In this document: positions 8,727 through 16,789 of the stretch, piece after piece
Layout: the number at the start of each line of letters is the position of its first letter
Position numbering within the stretch: the first letter of the stretch is position 1
Origin: Paenisporosarcina sp. HGH0030
GTDB lineage: Bacteria > Bacillota > Bacilli > Bacillales_A > Planococcaceae
Length of the DNA stretch: 64,000 bases
Reading direction: 5' to 3'
Assembly: GCF_000411295.1 (NCBI RefSeq)
Contig: NZ_KE150421.1
Coordinates: forward strand, 2,273,589-2,337,588
Position numbers and translations under genes: made by a program
The notes under the pieces: generated by a model
Database searches by the model: none
What the model saw: only the letters and a program-made list of their open reading frames with translations
Told to the model about the DNA's origin: nothing

Positions 8727-9242
8727 ATGCCACAAGAATCAATTGGGGATACATTAAAAAGTCTTCGCAAAGAACGGAAAATGACGTTAAAGGCTTTGTC
8801 TGAACAAACCGGGGTATCCATTAGTTTTTTATCACAGGTGGAACGGGGAAAATCGAGTGTTACGCTTGAATCGCTAAAGAAAATTGCAGACGCATTAGGT
8901 GTAAATCCGAGTGTATTTTTTGCAGAAGAATATTCACATGACAATTTGGCTATCCGAAGAGAGCGTTTTTATTACAAGGACTTATCCCATGGAGTTCGAG
9001 ATGCCAGCTTTTCCCCTATTTTAGTCACACTTCAACCAGGAGAAAATGAAGGGAATGCATTTTCACACGGTGGACATGAATTTCTGTTCGTAGTAGAAGG
9101 CGTATTAACGGTCGAAATGGATGGCAATCGAGCGGAACTCCGTGAACAAGAATCCATTTTATTCGATGCACGTAAGACACATTATTGGTTCAACCATACC
9201 GAAAACGATGTACGATTTTTGGTCGTTTCATCGAAAAATTAA
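8727..9242 (+). CDS. XRE-family transcriptional regulator with cupin domain
   Basis: A 171-residue regulator: N-terminal helix-turn-helix of the XRE/Cro type (LRKERKMTLKALSEQTGVS, then SFLSQVERGKSSV) at about residues 8-60, and a C-terminal cupin (HGGHEFLFVVEGVLTVEMD, then a late TRKTHYWFNH-like strand) at about 100-168. This arrangement is typical of regulators that sense small metabolites through the cupin. It is divergent from the transporter/cyclodeaminase operon and probably controls it. I prefer ATG 8727, which has GCGAGGA at proper spacing, over the in-frame ATG at 8709. A terminator follows at once. Confidence 0.88.
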   Translation: MPQESIGDTLKSLRKERKMTLKALSEQTGVSISFLSQVERGKSSVTLESLKKIADALGVNPSVFFAEEYSHDNLAIRRERFYYKDLSHGVRDASFSPILVTLQPGENEGNAFSHGGHEFLFVVEGVLTVEMDGNRAELREQESILFDARKTHYWFNHTENDVRFLVVSSKN

Positions 9243-9245
9243 CCA

Positions 9246-9276
9246 AACCTCCTCAGAAATCCAGAGGAGGTTTTTT
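9246..9276 (+). terminator. Rho-independent terminator after the XRE-cupin gene
   Basis: Stem AACCTCCTC / GAGGAGGTT with loop and TTTTTT directly after the stop codon. Confidence 0.9.
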
Positions 9277-9386
9277 GTGTAGCTTTTCGGTCAATTGGTA
9301 TGGCAACACACTTTGTTAAATATTATGTTTTATAGACGGAGGTTGTTGTTATACTAGAAAAGGAAATCTCAAGGAGGATATTAAAA

Positions 9387-10316
9387 GTGACTTTTAGTTT
9401 CAAAAATAAATTAACATGCTTGATTGTAGGTAGTGCCCTTATTTTTTCTGGTTGTGGCACGACAAGCATGGACGATGAGAAATATGAGCCTGTTGTAAAA
9501 GAGACGACAGACGAAGATTCCGGTTCTGCAGATCAAGAAAGCGTCGTGGACGATTCAAAGCAAGACGAAAAGCCTGCCAATAAAGCAACTACCGGAAAGA
9601 CAGCGGAAACTAAGTCCGCTACGAAAATCATAACAGCACCTCAACAAGGTACGACGGATCAAATCCCGGTGACATTGGTCTCGACGACGGACGGGGATAC
9701 GATTCGCGTGATGTATAAAGGCGTGGACGAACCGGTCCGTTACTTGTTAATCGATACACCGGAGACGAGTCACCCACGTTTAGGAAAACAACCTTTCGGG
9801 CCTGAAGCCAAGGAGCGAAATCGTGCTCTCGTAAACAGTGGAAAGTTAACACTTGAATTTGATATTGGTGAAAAACGCGATAAATACGGACGTCTATTGG
9901 CTTATGTATACGTCGACGGCAAAAGTGTACAGGAAACATTGATCCGTGAAGGATTGGCACGCGTTGCGTATGTCTATCCACCAAATACTCGTCATTTAAA
10001 TCCTTATGAAGAAGCACAAAAAGAAGCTCAGTCGAAGAAAGCCGGATTCTGGGCAATTGAGGACTACGCCACGGATTCAGGATTTGCAAGCTCATCAAAG
10101 ACTTCTTCAAAGAGCAGTTCCAGCAGCGATAACTCTTCAAGTTCAACTGGAGGAGCTTCAAATAGTTCTGCGACTACCAATCCCGCAGGAACAACGGAAT
10201 GGTTCGATAATTGTACGCACCTCCGTACCAAGTATCCGAACGGAGTGCCGAGTGACCATCCGGCCTATCAACCGAAAATGGACCGTGATAAAGACCAATT
10301 TGCATGCGAGCGATAG
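9387..10316 (+). CDS. Lipoprotein thermonuclease (SNase) with C-terminal Excalibur domain
   Basis: A 309-residue lipid-anchored nuclease, similar in layout to Bacillus YokF/YncB. A GTG start follows AAGGAGG. The signal peptide ends in SGCG, the lipobox cysteine at about residue 23. An acidic, low-complexity linker (about 28-85) leads to the staphylococcal-nuclease fold: DGDTIRVMY, RYLLIDTPET, EKRDKYGRLLAYVYVDGK and GLARVAYVYPPN, with the catalytic Arg/Asp/Glu residues in place. A Ser-rich linker (about 230-265) precedes a C-terminal Excalibur calcium-binding segment containing NCTHLRTKYPNGV and the DxDxDxxxC-like DRDKDQFACE. It should degrade extracellular DNA at the cell surface. Confidence 0.9.
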   Translation: MTFSFKNKLTCLIVGSALIFSGCGTTSMDDEKYEPVVKETTDEDSGSADQESVVDDSKQDEKPANKATTGKTAETKSATKIITAPQQGTTDQIPVTLVSTTDGDTIRVMYKGVDEPVRYLLIDTPETSHPRLGKQPFGPEAKERNRALVNSGKLTLEFDIGEKRDKYGRLLAYVYVDGKSVQETLIREGLARVAYVYPPNTRHLNPYEEAQKEAQSKKAGFWAIEDYATDSGFASSSKTSSKSSSSSDNSSSSTGGASNSSATTNPAGTTEWFDNCTHLRTKYPNGVPSDHPAYQPKMDRDKDQFACER

Positions 10317-10359
10317 GTTGAATAGTTGCGTGAGTTCAAGATATTCACTGTAATCTAAG

Positions 10360-10422
10360 ATTTGTGCAACCTGGAATGGGATTCTGTCTACCTGGATCGC
10401 AATTCTGTCTACCTTGACATCT
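10360..10422. repeat. 21-bp tandem sequence, three units
   Basis: Three consecutive 21-base units. The first (ATTTGTGCAACCTGGAATGGG) is diverged; the next two share ATTCTGTCTACCTGGA/TTGA. They lie between two convergent genes, next to the terminator of the minus-strand membrane protein gene. The exact 21-base period recurs at three other loci in the window with unrelated sequence. Confidence 0.7.
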
Positions 10423-10449
10423 AATTTTACTAGTAACTCATTTCAACCT

Positions 10450-10488
10450 AAAAATGACCTTTCCATTCATTCGGAAAGGTCATTTTTG
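10450..10488. terminator. Terminator between convergent genes
   Basis: Inverted repeat AAAATGACCTTTCC / GGAAAGGTCATTTT with A and T tracts on either side, so it can work in both directions. It is placed 9 bases from the stop of the minus-strand membrane protein gene. Confidence 0.9.
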
Positions 10489-10496
10489 TTTGTCGA

Positions 10497-11684
10497 TTAT
10501 AGGAATCCAACGAATATACCTGCTAATATAACGGAAACAATCGTTACGGTGATGAAGCCGGCAACCAACATTGGTGGTAACATGTGACTTGTTAACACTT
10601 CCCGTTCTCTTTCATCCTGAGTTAACGCATTGATGACTTCGTTAGTGATGATGTAGTCCGCCGGGAATCCGTATAGGGCCGTTAAAGATACGGCAAACGC
10701 CATTTCTTTGCTTACTTTTAACACCTTGCCCATGATGAACGAAAACACGTACATGCCAGCTACACCGATGACAATACAGCCAATCAACGGATAGATTAGA
10801 TCAATCATCATATCTGGCGTTGCTGCTTTCAGGCCGTCCAAAATGAACAGCATTAACCCTAAAACGGCGAATCCGAATCCGTTCGCTTTTTTCAACGGGT
10901 GTTTTTCCAAGAATCCTACGCTTCTCGCGATTACTCCAAATAGTAAACAGAGAACAAATGGACTGATGGTCACAAATGGTGCAAGCCATGTAGATACTTG
11001 GTACGCTAAAAATCCGACAAAAGCCAAGCGGAAAAATTTGAAGAATTCCGTATTGTATTTTTCAGGCATCCAGTTAAATAATTTTAATTCTCTTGAATGT
11101 GTCTCTTCATTTTCTTCCCCTACTTGCTTCAAATCAATTTCCCCATTGCGCAATTGTTGAAGCAAACGTTTTCCTTCTTTTTTCAACATGACTGATGTCA
11201 AAGGATACCCTGCGAACCCTTGCATCACGTAAATAACGATGGCGAAAACAGCTAAGCTTGGAAGTCCTGCCTCTGCGGCGCCTTCAGACATAATAAGTGC
11301 CGATACAAGCCCGCCCACTAAAGGTGGAATGGCTACAATTATTGTTTCACTGCCGAATAGGAAAGTACCGATTCCAAATAATCCAGCAATGATTCCTAGA
11401 ATTCCTGCCAATGCAATCAAAATGGTTTTCCACTGGTTTATCAGTTCCTGCAAAGATAGCAAGGTGCCCATATTGGTAATTAACAAGTAAATTAACATGA
11501 CTGCTACAACTGATGGAATTCCTGATAACTCTACAATGTTTGCGGGAAAGAATGTCCAATAGCCGATTAAGAAAAGAACGGCACTGATAAAAATTGAAGG
11601 AACCCACGCTTTCGTACGGATCGCGACGACATCCCCAATAAAAAGAATGAAAACTAAAATACTTAAAGCTAGCATCTGTGACAT
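10497..11684 (-). CDS. Multi-pass membrane protein, probable transporter
   Basis: A 395-residue integral membrane protein with about eleven hydrophobic segments in two halves, separated by a charged cytoplasmic loop (EEGEENEETHSRE-type region near residues 195-215). Gly-rich, Ala-rich broken helices (PPLVGGLVSALIMSEGAAEAG near residue 120 and SLTALYGFPADY near residue 345) look like re-entrant substrate-binding hairpins, as in ion-coupled symporters of the GltS/citrate type. I do not recognise the exact family and give no substrate. It stands alone on the minus strand between two long intergenic regions. Confidence 0.7.
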   Translation of the reverse strand: MSQMLALSILVFILFIGDVVAIRTKAWVPSIFISAVLFLIGYWTFFPANIVELSGIPSVVAVMLIYLLITNMGTLLSLQELINQWKTILIALAGILGIIAGLFGIGTFLFGSETIIVAIPPLVGGLVSALIMSEGAAEAGLPSLAVFAIVIYVMQGFAGYPLTSVMLKKEGKRLLQQLRNGEIDLKQVGEENEETHSRELKLFNWMPEKYNTEFFKFFRLAFVGFLAYQVSTWLAPFVTISPFVLCLLFGVIARSVGFLEKHPLKKANGFGFAVLGLMLFILDGLKAATPDMMIDLIYPLIGCIVIGVAGMYVFSFIMGKVLKVSKEMAFAVSLTALYGFPADYIITNEVINALTQDEREREVLTSHMLPPMLVAGFITVTIVSVILAGIFVGFL

Positions 11685-12103
11685 ATTGATTCCCTACCCC
11701 CATTACTTTTCTCTTTCACTTCGTTGCACGAAGTAATGTGTACTACAGTAACACGATTCGACACGATAAATATATAGAATAAATAGAATTTAAAGAATAT
11801 TCATCCATTTATAGCAAATAACATGCATGTAAGCGGATAAATAATGTCTGAACGATTATTTATCGTCATTATGGATTTTGTGGTTTTTGGAATTAAATGG
11901 ACACTGAAACGATTAAATTTACATAAAAAAACTTCCTCACGTTTTTGGAGGAAGTTGAATGTTTATCGATAACTAGACAGAATAATTAGAGTCAATAAAT
12001 GCACTTAACCATTTCTCTTAAAATATGACTAATTTCTTTATTTCTTTTATGCTACATATATCAGAAAAATTTTATAACCCAAAACACATTTGAGGTGCCA
12101 TTG
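11685..12103. other. Intergenic region without a gene
   Basis: No convincing open frame. It contains a small inverted repeat near 11714-11735 (ACTTCGT..ACGAAGT), probably part of the upstream region of the membrane-protein gene. A hairpin at 11930-11956 (AACTTCCTC / GAGGAAGTT) has a T-run on the minus strand. Confidence 0.6.
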
Positions 12104-13201
12104 ATGAAAAAAACTTTATTCGGAGTGGCAGCATTTGCTACTGCTTCCACTCTCTTTTTGCAGCATTATCCGGCATTTGGGAAAGCTCCGAACGCCAAGA
12201 AGAAATTAACATTAATAGCATCCCCCAACTATGAAAAAAACAAATTCAAGAATACCTCAGATACGACTATGTCTAATGATTTAAAAACTTTAGGCTCCAT
12301 GATTAAAGATTATGTTCAAAAAAATCCTGATCTGACACCAGTTCGATCGCTTCCGATGGAGAATTTCCAATGGAATCACCTTCTTGATTCACAAGCAAAT
12401 GTGACATGGTTCGGACATTCAACTATATTACTGAACCTTCATGGTAAAACCATCTTCATCGATCCTATGCTTGGTAGCTCTCCTTCCCCTTTTCCTCAGA
12501 TCGGTGGAAAGAGATATAGTGAGAAATTGCCATTTGACATTAATGATATACCCGCTATTGATATCGTCCTTTACTCTCATGATCATTATGATCATTTGGA
12601 TATCGATTCTGTTCATTTGCTGAAGCACAAAGTCGGGCAATTTATCGTCCCTCTTGGTGTCGGGAGTAGATTGGAAGGTTGGGGTGTAGCACCTGAAAAA
12701 ATTAAAGAACTCGATTGGTGGGACACTTTTGACCATTTAGACATTGAATTTATCAGTACTCCTGCACGTCACTTCTCTGGCCGCAGTCTGTTCGATCACA
12801 ATTCTACTTTATGGGGTTCTTGGGTCTTTCGCAGTGGAGAAACGAGTATTTTTTATAGTGGGGATAGCGGGTATGATACGCATTTTAAAAAAATTGGCGA
12901 AAAGTATGGTCCATTTGATTTCACTATGATGGAATGTGGCCAGTATGACGATCGTTGGGCAACCATTCATATGAAACCCGAAGAAACGGTACAAGCCCAT
13001 CTCGATTTAAATGGTAAATTGATGATGCCAATCCACTGGTCCGCTTTTACACTTGCGTTTCACGCATGGACCGATCCTATTGAGCGCGTCACAAAAGCTG
13101 CGAAAGCACGTGACGTAGCTATTACGACACCAAAAATTGGACAGTCTGTTGTAATTGGTTCTGATGACTATCCTGTTGCGGAATGGTGGAATTTGGTATA
13201 A
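12104..13201 (+). CDS. Secreted metallo-beta-lactamase-fold hydrolase (UlaG/NAPE-PLD-like)
   Basis: A 365-residue protein with an N-terminal signal sequence (MKKTLFGVAAFATASTLF) and no lipobox. The MBL core begins near residue 95 with VTWFGHSTILLNL. The metal signature SHDHYDHLD follows at about 154-162, then a second His in TPARHFSGR, GDSGYD, and MPIHWSAFTLAFH near the end. The pattern matches the MBL group that includes UlaG and N-acyl-phosphatidylethanolamine phospholipase D-like proteins. Substrate is not readable from sequence. The ATG at 12104 has GAGGTG six bases ahead. Confidence 0.82.
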   Translation: MKKTLFGVAAFATASTLFLQHYPAFGKAPNAKKKLTLIASPNYEKNKFKNTSDTTMSNDLKTLGSMIKDYVQKNPDLTPVRSLPMENFQWNHLLDSQANVTWFGHSTILLNLHGKTIFIDPMLGSSPSPFPQIGGKRYSEKLPFDINDIPAIDIVLYSHDHYDHLDIDSVHLLKHKVGQFIVPLGVGSRLEGWGVAPEKIKELDWWDTFDHLDIEFISTPARHFSGRSLFDHNSTLWGSWVFRSGETSIFYSGDSGYDTHFKKIGEKYGPFDFTMMECGQYDDRWATIHMKPEETVQAHLDLNGKLMMPIHWSAFTLAFHAWTDPIERVTKAAKARDVAITTPKIGQSVVIGSDDYPVAEWWNLV

Positions 13202-13256
13202 TTGTTTTTATCAGCAGTCCGGTTATCCGTTATCGATAACCTTAAAATATATTAAT

Positions 13257-13323
13257 AAAAAACCCTTTTTCATCGCTTGATCTTATCTTCTGATAAGAAC
13301 GAGCTTTGAAAAAGGGTTTTATT
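13257..13323. terminator. Long bidirectional terminator
   Basis: Outer arms AAAACCCTTTTT / AAAAAGGGTTTT enclose a second hairpin (CTTATC..GATAAG). It lies between the convergent MBL-fold and DUF1292 genes and abuts the stop codon of the latter. Confidence 0.85.
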
Positions 13324-13605
13324 TTATGCCAATGTATTTTTGCAATACGCGAGAATTTCTGCCTCTTCATCATCTTCTAAAGCAAAATCCAAAACTTCAT
13401 TTGAAGCTTTATCGGTAAAATGATACTGCACGATGCGATGTACATCCTCTTCGACAGCCAAAATGACACGCAATTCTAATCCGCCTTCTGTATATAACTC
13501 ATCATCTTCATCAACTTCAACGGCAAGCAGAAACTCAAAACGGTCTCCAACAATAATGCCCGTAGGGTCGTTCATTTTTTCAACCATGTGATTTGTAATT
13601 TCCAT
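13324..13605 (-). CDS. DUF1292 family protein
   Basis: A 93-residue, very acidic protein matching DUF1292, a short Firmicutes family (YrzB-like) of unknown function. The pattern of an N-terminal beta hairpin with VGDRFEFLLAVEVDEDDELY and a C-terminal acidic tail (ALEDDEEAEIL) is typical. ATG is preceded by AAGGAGAATG. Usually such genes sit by the yrrK/alaS region; here it stands alone. Confidence 0.78.
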   Translation of the reverse strand: MEITNHMVEKMNDPTGIIVGDRFEFLLAVEVDEDDELYTEGGLELRVILAVEEDVHRIVQYHFTDKASNEVLDFALEDDEEAEILAYCKNTLA

Positions 13606-13690
13606 GTGGCATTCTCCTTTGTCAGTTCATTGAACTTCCCTCATTGTATACTGACCTGTAGCCACTAAACAACTCTATCGATTATCTTTC

Positions 13691-13780
13691 CTATTCTTCC
13701 CACACATTAAAGACCATTCCGAATGGATCGCGGACATAACAATCTCGTCCTTTTCCTTCCCAGCGAACAATTTCACAGCC
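13691..13780 (-). pseudogene. 3' remnant of a VOC/glyoxalase-like gene
   Basis: The minus strand reads an open segment of about 30 codons ending in a TAG at 13691, with ...GRDCYVRDPFGMVFNVWEE at its end. DPFGN/M-x-F-x-x-W is the classic C-terminus of vicinal-oxygen-chelate (glyoxalase/bleomycin-resistance) proteins. The rest of the gene is missing; beyond 13780 the homology-like pattern stops. Confidence 0.6.
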
Positions 13781-13830
13781 AAAACATATGTGTATCTAGG
13801 TATGGCTAATTACAGCTAATAGCCTCTTTT

Positions 13831-14010
13831 TCATTTGCCCTCAAAGTCCTCAGGATAAAAGGCTATATAGTTTAGTCTAGCTATTTCCTCTATTGTAGGT
13901 GGTTTCCTTCCAAAATGTTTTACAGCTAATACTGTTAATAGTTTAATACGTTCCCCATTATCCATTTCTTCCATAGCTTTTAATATTTCCTCAGCAGTCA
14001 TTTTTGACAT
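13831..14010 (-). CDS. Small hypothetical protein
   Basis: A 59-residue protein, MSKMTAEEILKAMEEMD at its start, mostly helical and acidic with a Pro-rich turn (GRKPPTIEEI). I do not recognise a family. There is no strong ribosome site, and the start could be an upstream in-frame TTG. It lies next to the VOC remnant and might be part of the same inserted or rearranged stretch. Confidence 0.4.
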   Translation of the reverse strand: MSKMTAEEILKAMEEMDNGERIKLLTVLAVKHFGRKPPTIEEIARLNYIAFYPEDFEGK

Positions 14011-14145
14011 AGCGGCTACCCACAACTTTACATTAAATACTTTGTTACCCGTAATATACCATATTAAGTCGACATGATGAACGAGGTTTGATTACAATGA
14101 AAGTAGTTAGGGTAGAGCGGAAATGTCAAAGGAGGTAACAGCATC

Positions 14146-14442
14146 TTGCAACCATTCACGGCAGAAGTAGTTCGGATATTAAAAGAAATACCAGAGGGAT
14201 ACGTCGTTACCTACGGACAAGTCGCGCGCATGGCGGGGAGCCCCCGCGCAGCAAGACAAGTGGTACGGATTTTACATACGATGAGTGAAAAACATGGCTT
14301 GCCATGGCACCGCGTGGTCAATGCACGTGGTGAAATTGCTGTGCCCAATGAAGAATCGAAAGAGTTGCAACGTATGTTACTTCAGGGTGAAGACGTTGCT
14401 TTCTTAAGTGATGGACGGGTGGATTTGAGTGTTTTTGAGTAA
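14146..14442 (+). CDS. Alkyltransferase-like (ATL) DNA-repair protein
   Basis: A 98-residue protein equal to the DNA-binding domain of O6-alkylguanine alkyltransferase. The TTG start has AAAGGAGG ten bases upstream. VTYGQVARMAGSPRAARQV contains the helix-turn-helix and arginine finger. The active-site box, PCHRV in real alkyltransferases, reads PWHRV at about residues 50-54, so it cannot accept alkyl groups. Known ATL proteins with Trp here (as in E. coli Atl) bind O6-alkylguanine and hand it to nucleotide excision repair. Length and the Trp substitution fit ATL well. Confidence 0.88.
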   Translation: MQPFTAEVVRILKEIPEGYVVTYGQVARMAGSPRAARQVVRILHTMSEKHGLPWHRVVNARGEIAVPNEESKELQRMLLQGEDVAFLSDGRVDLSVFE

Positions 14443-14487
14443 ACCTTTTAGGAAACTATTAAATCGAGCTGTGCGGAGGGGAAATAA

Positions 14488-15012
14488 ATGAAAGTTCGAC
14501 TTACTGACTTCAGTGAAAACTGGGCACTTATGTTTCAAAAAGAAGTTTATTTTTTAAGTGAAATTTTCGGAGATGAAATCATTAAATTTGAACATTTCGG
14601 CAGTACTTCTGTTCATGGTCTAAAAGCAAAACCAGTAATCGATATGATGTGTCTCGTAAAAGACATTCATCAAATTGATTCCTTAAATGAGAAAATGGAT
14701 TCTTTAGGATACGATGTGGTCGGAGAATACGGTATTGATGGAAGAAGGTTATTCCGAAAAGGCGGAGAAAACAGAACTCATCATATTCATTTCTATCAAT
14801 ACGACAATCCACAAATAGCTCGCCACTTAATTTTCCGCGACTATTTGCGTTCTCATCCAGAAGATGTGGTTAAATATAGTCACTTTAAAGAAAAGTTAGC
14901 TCAACAGTTTGAGAATAACAGCGAATATAGTCCGGCAAAAAATTTATTCGTCAAAGAAATGGAACAGAAAGCAATACAATGGTTTGCTGAAAATGAGGAT
15001 AAATTAACTTAA
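14488..15012 (+). CDS. GrpB family protein (nucleotidyltransferase fold)
   Basis: A 174-residue member of the GrpB/UPF0157 family, with FEHFGSTSVHGLKAKPVIDMM (residues about 35-55), the family signature (GST-S-V-GL-KP-ID). It continues with HHIHFYQYDNPQIARHLIF and RDYLRSHPED. The fold is nucleotidyltransferase-like; the biochemical role is not established in general. GGAGGGG precedes the ATG. It lies 45 bases after the ATL gene on the same strand, so cotranscription is possible. Confidence 0.85.
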   Translation: MKVRLTDFSENWALMFQKEVYFLSEIFGDEIIKFEHFGSTSVHGLKAKPVIDMMCLVKDIHQIDSLNEKMDSLGYDVVGEYGIDGRRLFRKGGENRTHHIHFYQYDNPQIARHLIFRDYLRSHPEDVVKYSHFKEKLAQQFENNSEYSPAKNLFVKEMEQKAIQWFAENEDKLT

Positions 15013-15110
15013 AGACTGTCTAAAAAAGAGTTGAGGAGATAGGAAGACGAAGAAATTATTGGAGGCTGTCGAAATAGTAAAGTAATTTTGGCTGTTTTAT
15101 AGAACCTTAA

Positions 15111-15139
15111 AACCCTCCTCAAGACTTTCGAGGAGGGCT
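15111..15139 (-). terminator. Terminator after the M15 peptidase gene
   Basis: Stem CCCTCCTC / GAGGAGGG, with TTTT on the minus strand, 14 bases beyond the stop of the peptidase gene. Confidence 0.85.
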
Positions 15140-15152
15140 ATTTGATTCTATT

Positions 15153-15710
15153 TCATTTTTCCACCTTATCCTCTGGCCGCCAGCCGTTTTGCAAGTCACT
15201 GATCGATAAGCCGAAAGTATATTCTAAATGTGGGTAGTCCTTGAAGCTAGGCCAGTCTCCGCCCCATTCAAAGCCTAAGTCTTTGCCAATGCTTGCAACT
15301 TCGTACCAGTCCGCTTCCCCGTTGCCATTCAAATCACGCTGTAAATCGTAACTAATCGTCCCGTCACTGTTTTGCAGGACGAAATCGATGGCGAGTCCGT
15401 AGTTATGATAGCTTTCACCGCCGCGTGCATACGTGACGATGTCACCTTCAATCGAGCGTCCTTTTTCATAAAGGACATCTTGAGATTCGACGGAACGGAA
15501 GCTATCACTGATTAATATCGGAATACCGATTTCCTCAGCTTTTCCGATCAATTGATTGCTCTTTTCTGCCACGATGGGATGCAAACCTTCCGGTAAAGGG
15601 CGTTCTTGAAGTTCTTCTCTAAATTCTAGTTCCTTGTGGATCCAAACAAAGAAGAGTCCGCCGATGACGAGCCACAATATAATATTCAAAACGGTCCATA
15701 ATCGTTTCAC
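15153..15710 (-). CDS. M15 family peptidoglycan peptidase (VanY/CwlK-like)
   Basis: A 185-residue membrane-anchored peptidase. An N-terminal helix (residues about 5-24) is followed by a zinc peptidase domain: SDSFRSVESQDVLYEKGR, the zinc motif SYHNYGLAIDFVL (His and Asp) and DYPHLEYTFG (the third ligand, His). The organisation resembles CwlK/VanY-type L,D- or D,D-carboxypeptidases or L-Ala-D-Glu endopeptidases acting on cell wall peptides. An AGGAGGA site precedes ATG. The insert DLNGNGEADWYEVASIG before the last motif is common in this group. Confidence 0.87.
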   Translation of the reverse strand: MKRLWTVLNIILWLVIGGLFFVWIHKELEFREELQERPLPEGLHPIVAEKSNQLIGKAEEIGIPILISDSFRSVESQDVLYEKGRSIEGDIVTYARGGESYHNYGLAIDFVLQNSDGTISYDLQRDLNGNGEADWYEVASIGKDLGFEWGGDWPSFKDYPHLEYTFGLSISDLQNGWRPEDKVEK

Positions 15711-15841
15711 ACGAACTCCTCCTTTCCCACACGCTGCTTTTCATCTTACGTAAATTCTCCAGAGCTTTCAATGATTCAAACTGACGATTAGGCGAATGAA
15801 TAAAAAAGTCGCTCCTCCGAAAAGGAACGACTCTACCATAA

Positions 15842-16789
15842 TTAAGCTGTAACGTCTCGCTTTGTAAACGACCAATAGCTGATGAATAAGAACAATACGA
15901 CATATACAGTCAACACAGCGGCTGACAATGGCCAGGTGATGCCTGAAATGAACATATTGCCTGTAATGTAACCAGTTAAATCAGTATGCGCAAACAGGAT
16001 GTATTTCGTAATTTCGTATTTACTTAAGAAAAAGACAATATTTGGACCCATAAACATCAGAAAGATCGATAATCCGATGGCAAGTGAACTTGTACGGAAA
16101 ACACTTCCAATCATAAATGCAAATGTCGTGAATACCATGATTCCGATATAAGTTAAGCCATATAAGGCTAAAACCCGTCCCCAGTAAGATACTTCAACTA
16201 CTTCCCCGCCACGAACATCCAGCATCGCACCGCTTCCAGCATCAAAGAATATATATCCAGCAACTACGTTCGCAATTAAGGCAATGATGGATAATACTAA
16301 TGCATAAAGCAATGATGTGATGTATTTGGACGTTAGAATTTTCCACCGTTTCACAGGTCTGCTTAACAACATTTTAATCGTTCCTTGAGAAAATTCAGAT
16401 GCCACTATACTAGCGGACGCAATGACGGCAAACATTAGAACCAATGTAAGCATCGTATGGGAATCCATCAAATTTTGTTCTCTATCACCGGGACTGAACG
16501 GTGCCACGTTTTCCGCTAAGCGGTATTCAGTGATGGCCAGTTCTTCTTTTAACTGTTTTTTAGTCTCGGCATCAAGATTTGGCTTTGCCAGTTCAGCTGT
16601 TAAATTTGCTTGATTTACAGCCGCATCCTCTTCCCAAGTGGGTTGGTCTGACGGTTGTACCGTTCGGTCAATCGCCCAATTAATGATGCCTGTAATCCCG
16701 ATTAATATGAGGACCAATAACCCAGCCATTATCCAAGTGGCTTTTTTATGCCACAGTTTCATCCATTCATTTCTTATGAGATTCAGCAA
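15842..16789 (-). CDS. ABC-2 type transporter permease
   Basis: A 315-residue permease with an N-terminal transmembrane segment, an extracellular helical loop (about 40-105) and five more segments, as in BcrB/NatB-like ABC-2 permeases. EFSQGTIKMLLSRPVKRWKIL is the conserved cytoplasmic coupling helix. I set the start at TTG 16789 because GGAGG lies eight bases ahead; a GTG three codons upstream would overlap that site. Its 5' end overlaps the stop region of the ATPase gene, so the two are translationally coupled. Confidence 0.85.
   Translation of the reverse strand: MLNLIRNEWMKLWHKKATWIMAGLLVLILIGITGIINWAIDRTVQPSDQPTWEEDAAVNQANLTAELAKPNLDAETKKQLKEELAITEYRLAENVAPFSPGDREQNLMDSHTMLTLVLMFAVIASASIVASEFSQGTIKMLLSRPVKRWKILTSKYITSLLYALVLSIIALIANVVAGYIFFDAGSGAMLDVRGGEVVEVSYWGRVLALYGLTYIGIMVFTTFAFMIGSVFRTSSLAIGLSIFLMFMGPNIVFFLSKYEITKYILFAHTDLTGYITGNMFISGITWPLSAAVLTVYVVLFLFISYWSFTKRDVTA

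Noticed and set aside
9628-10161. 177-codon antisense frame to the thermonuclease gene
   Set aside because: Shadow of the real gene; no ribosome site and no protein-like composition.
11930-11956. Terminator for the MBL-fold gene region
   Set aside because: The T-run is on the minus strand while the nearby gene is on the plus strand; kept only as a hairpin in the intergenic note.
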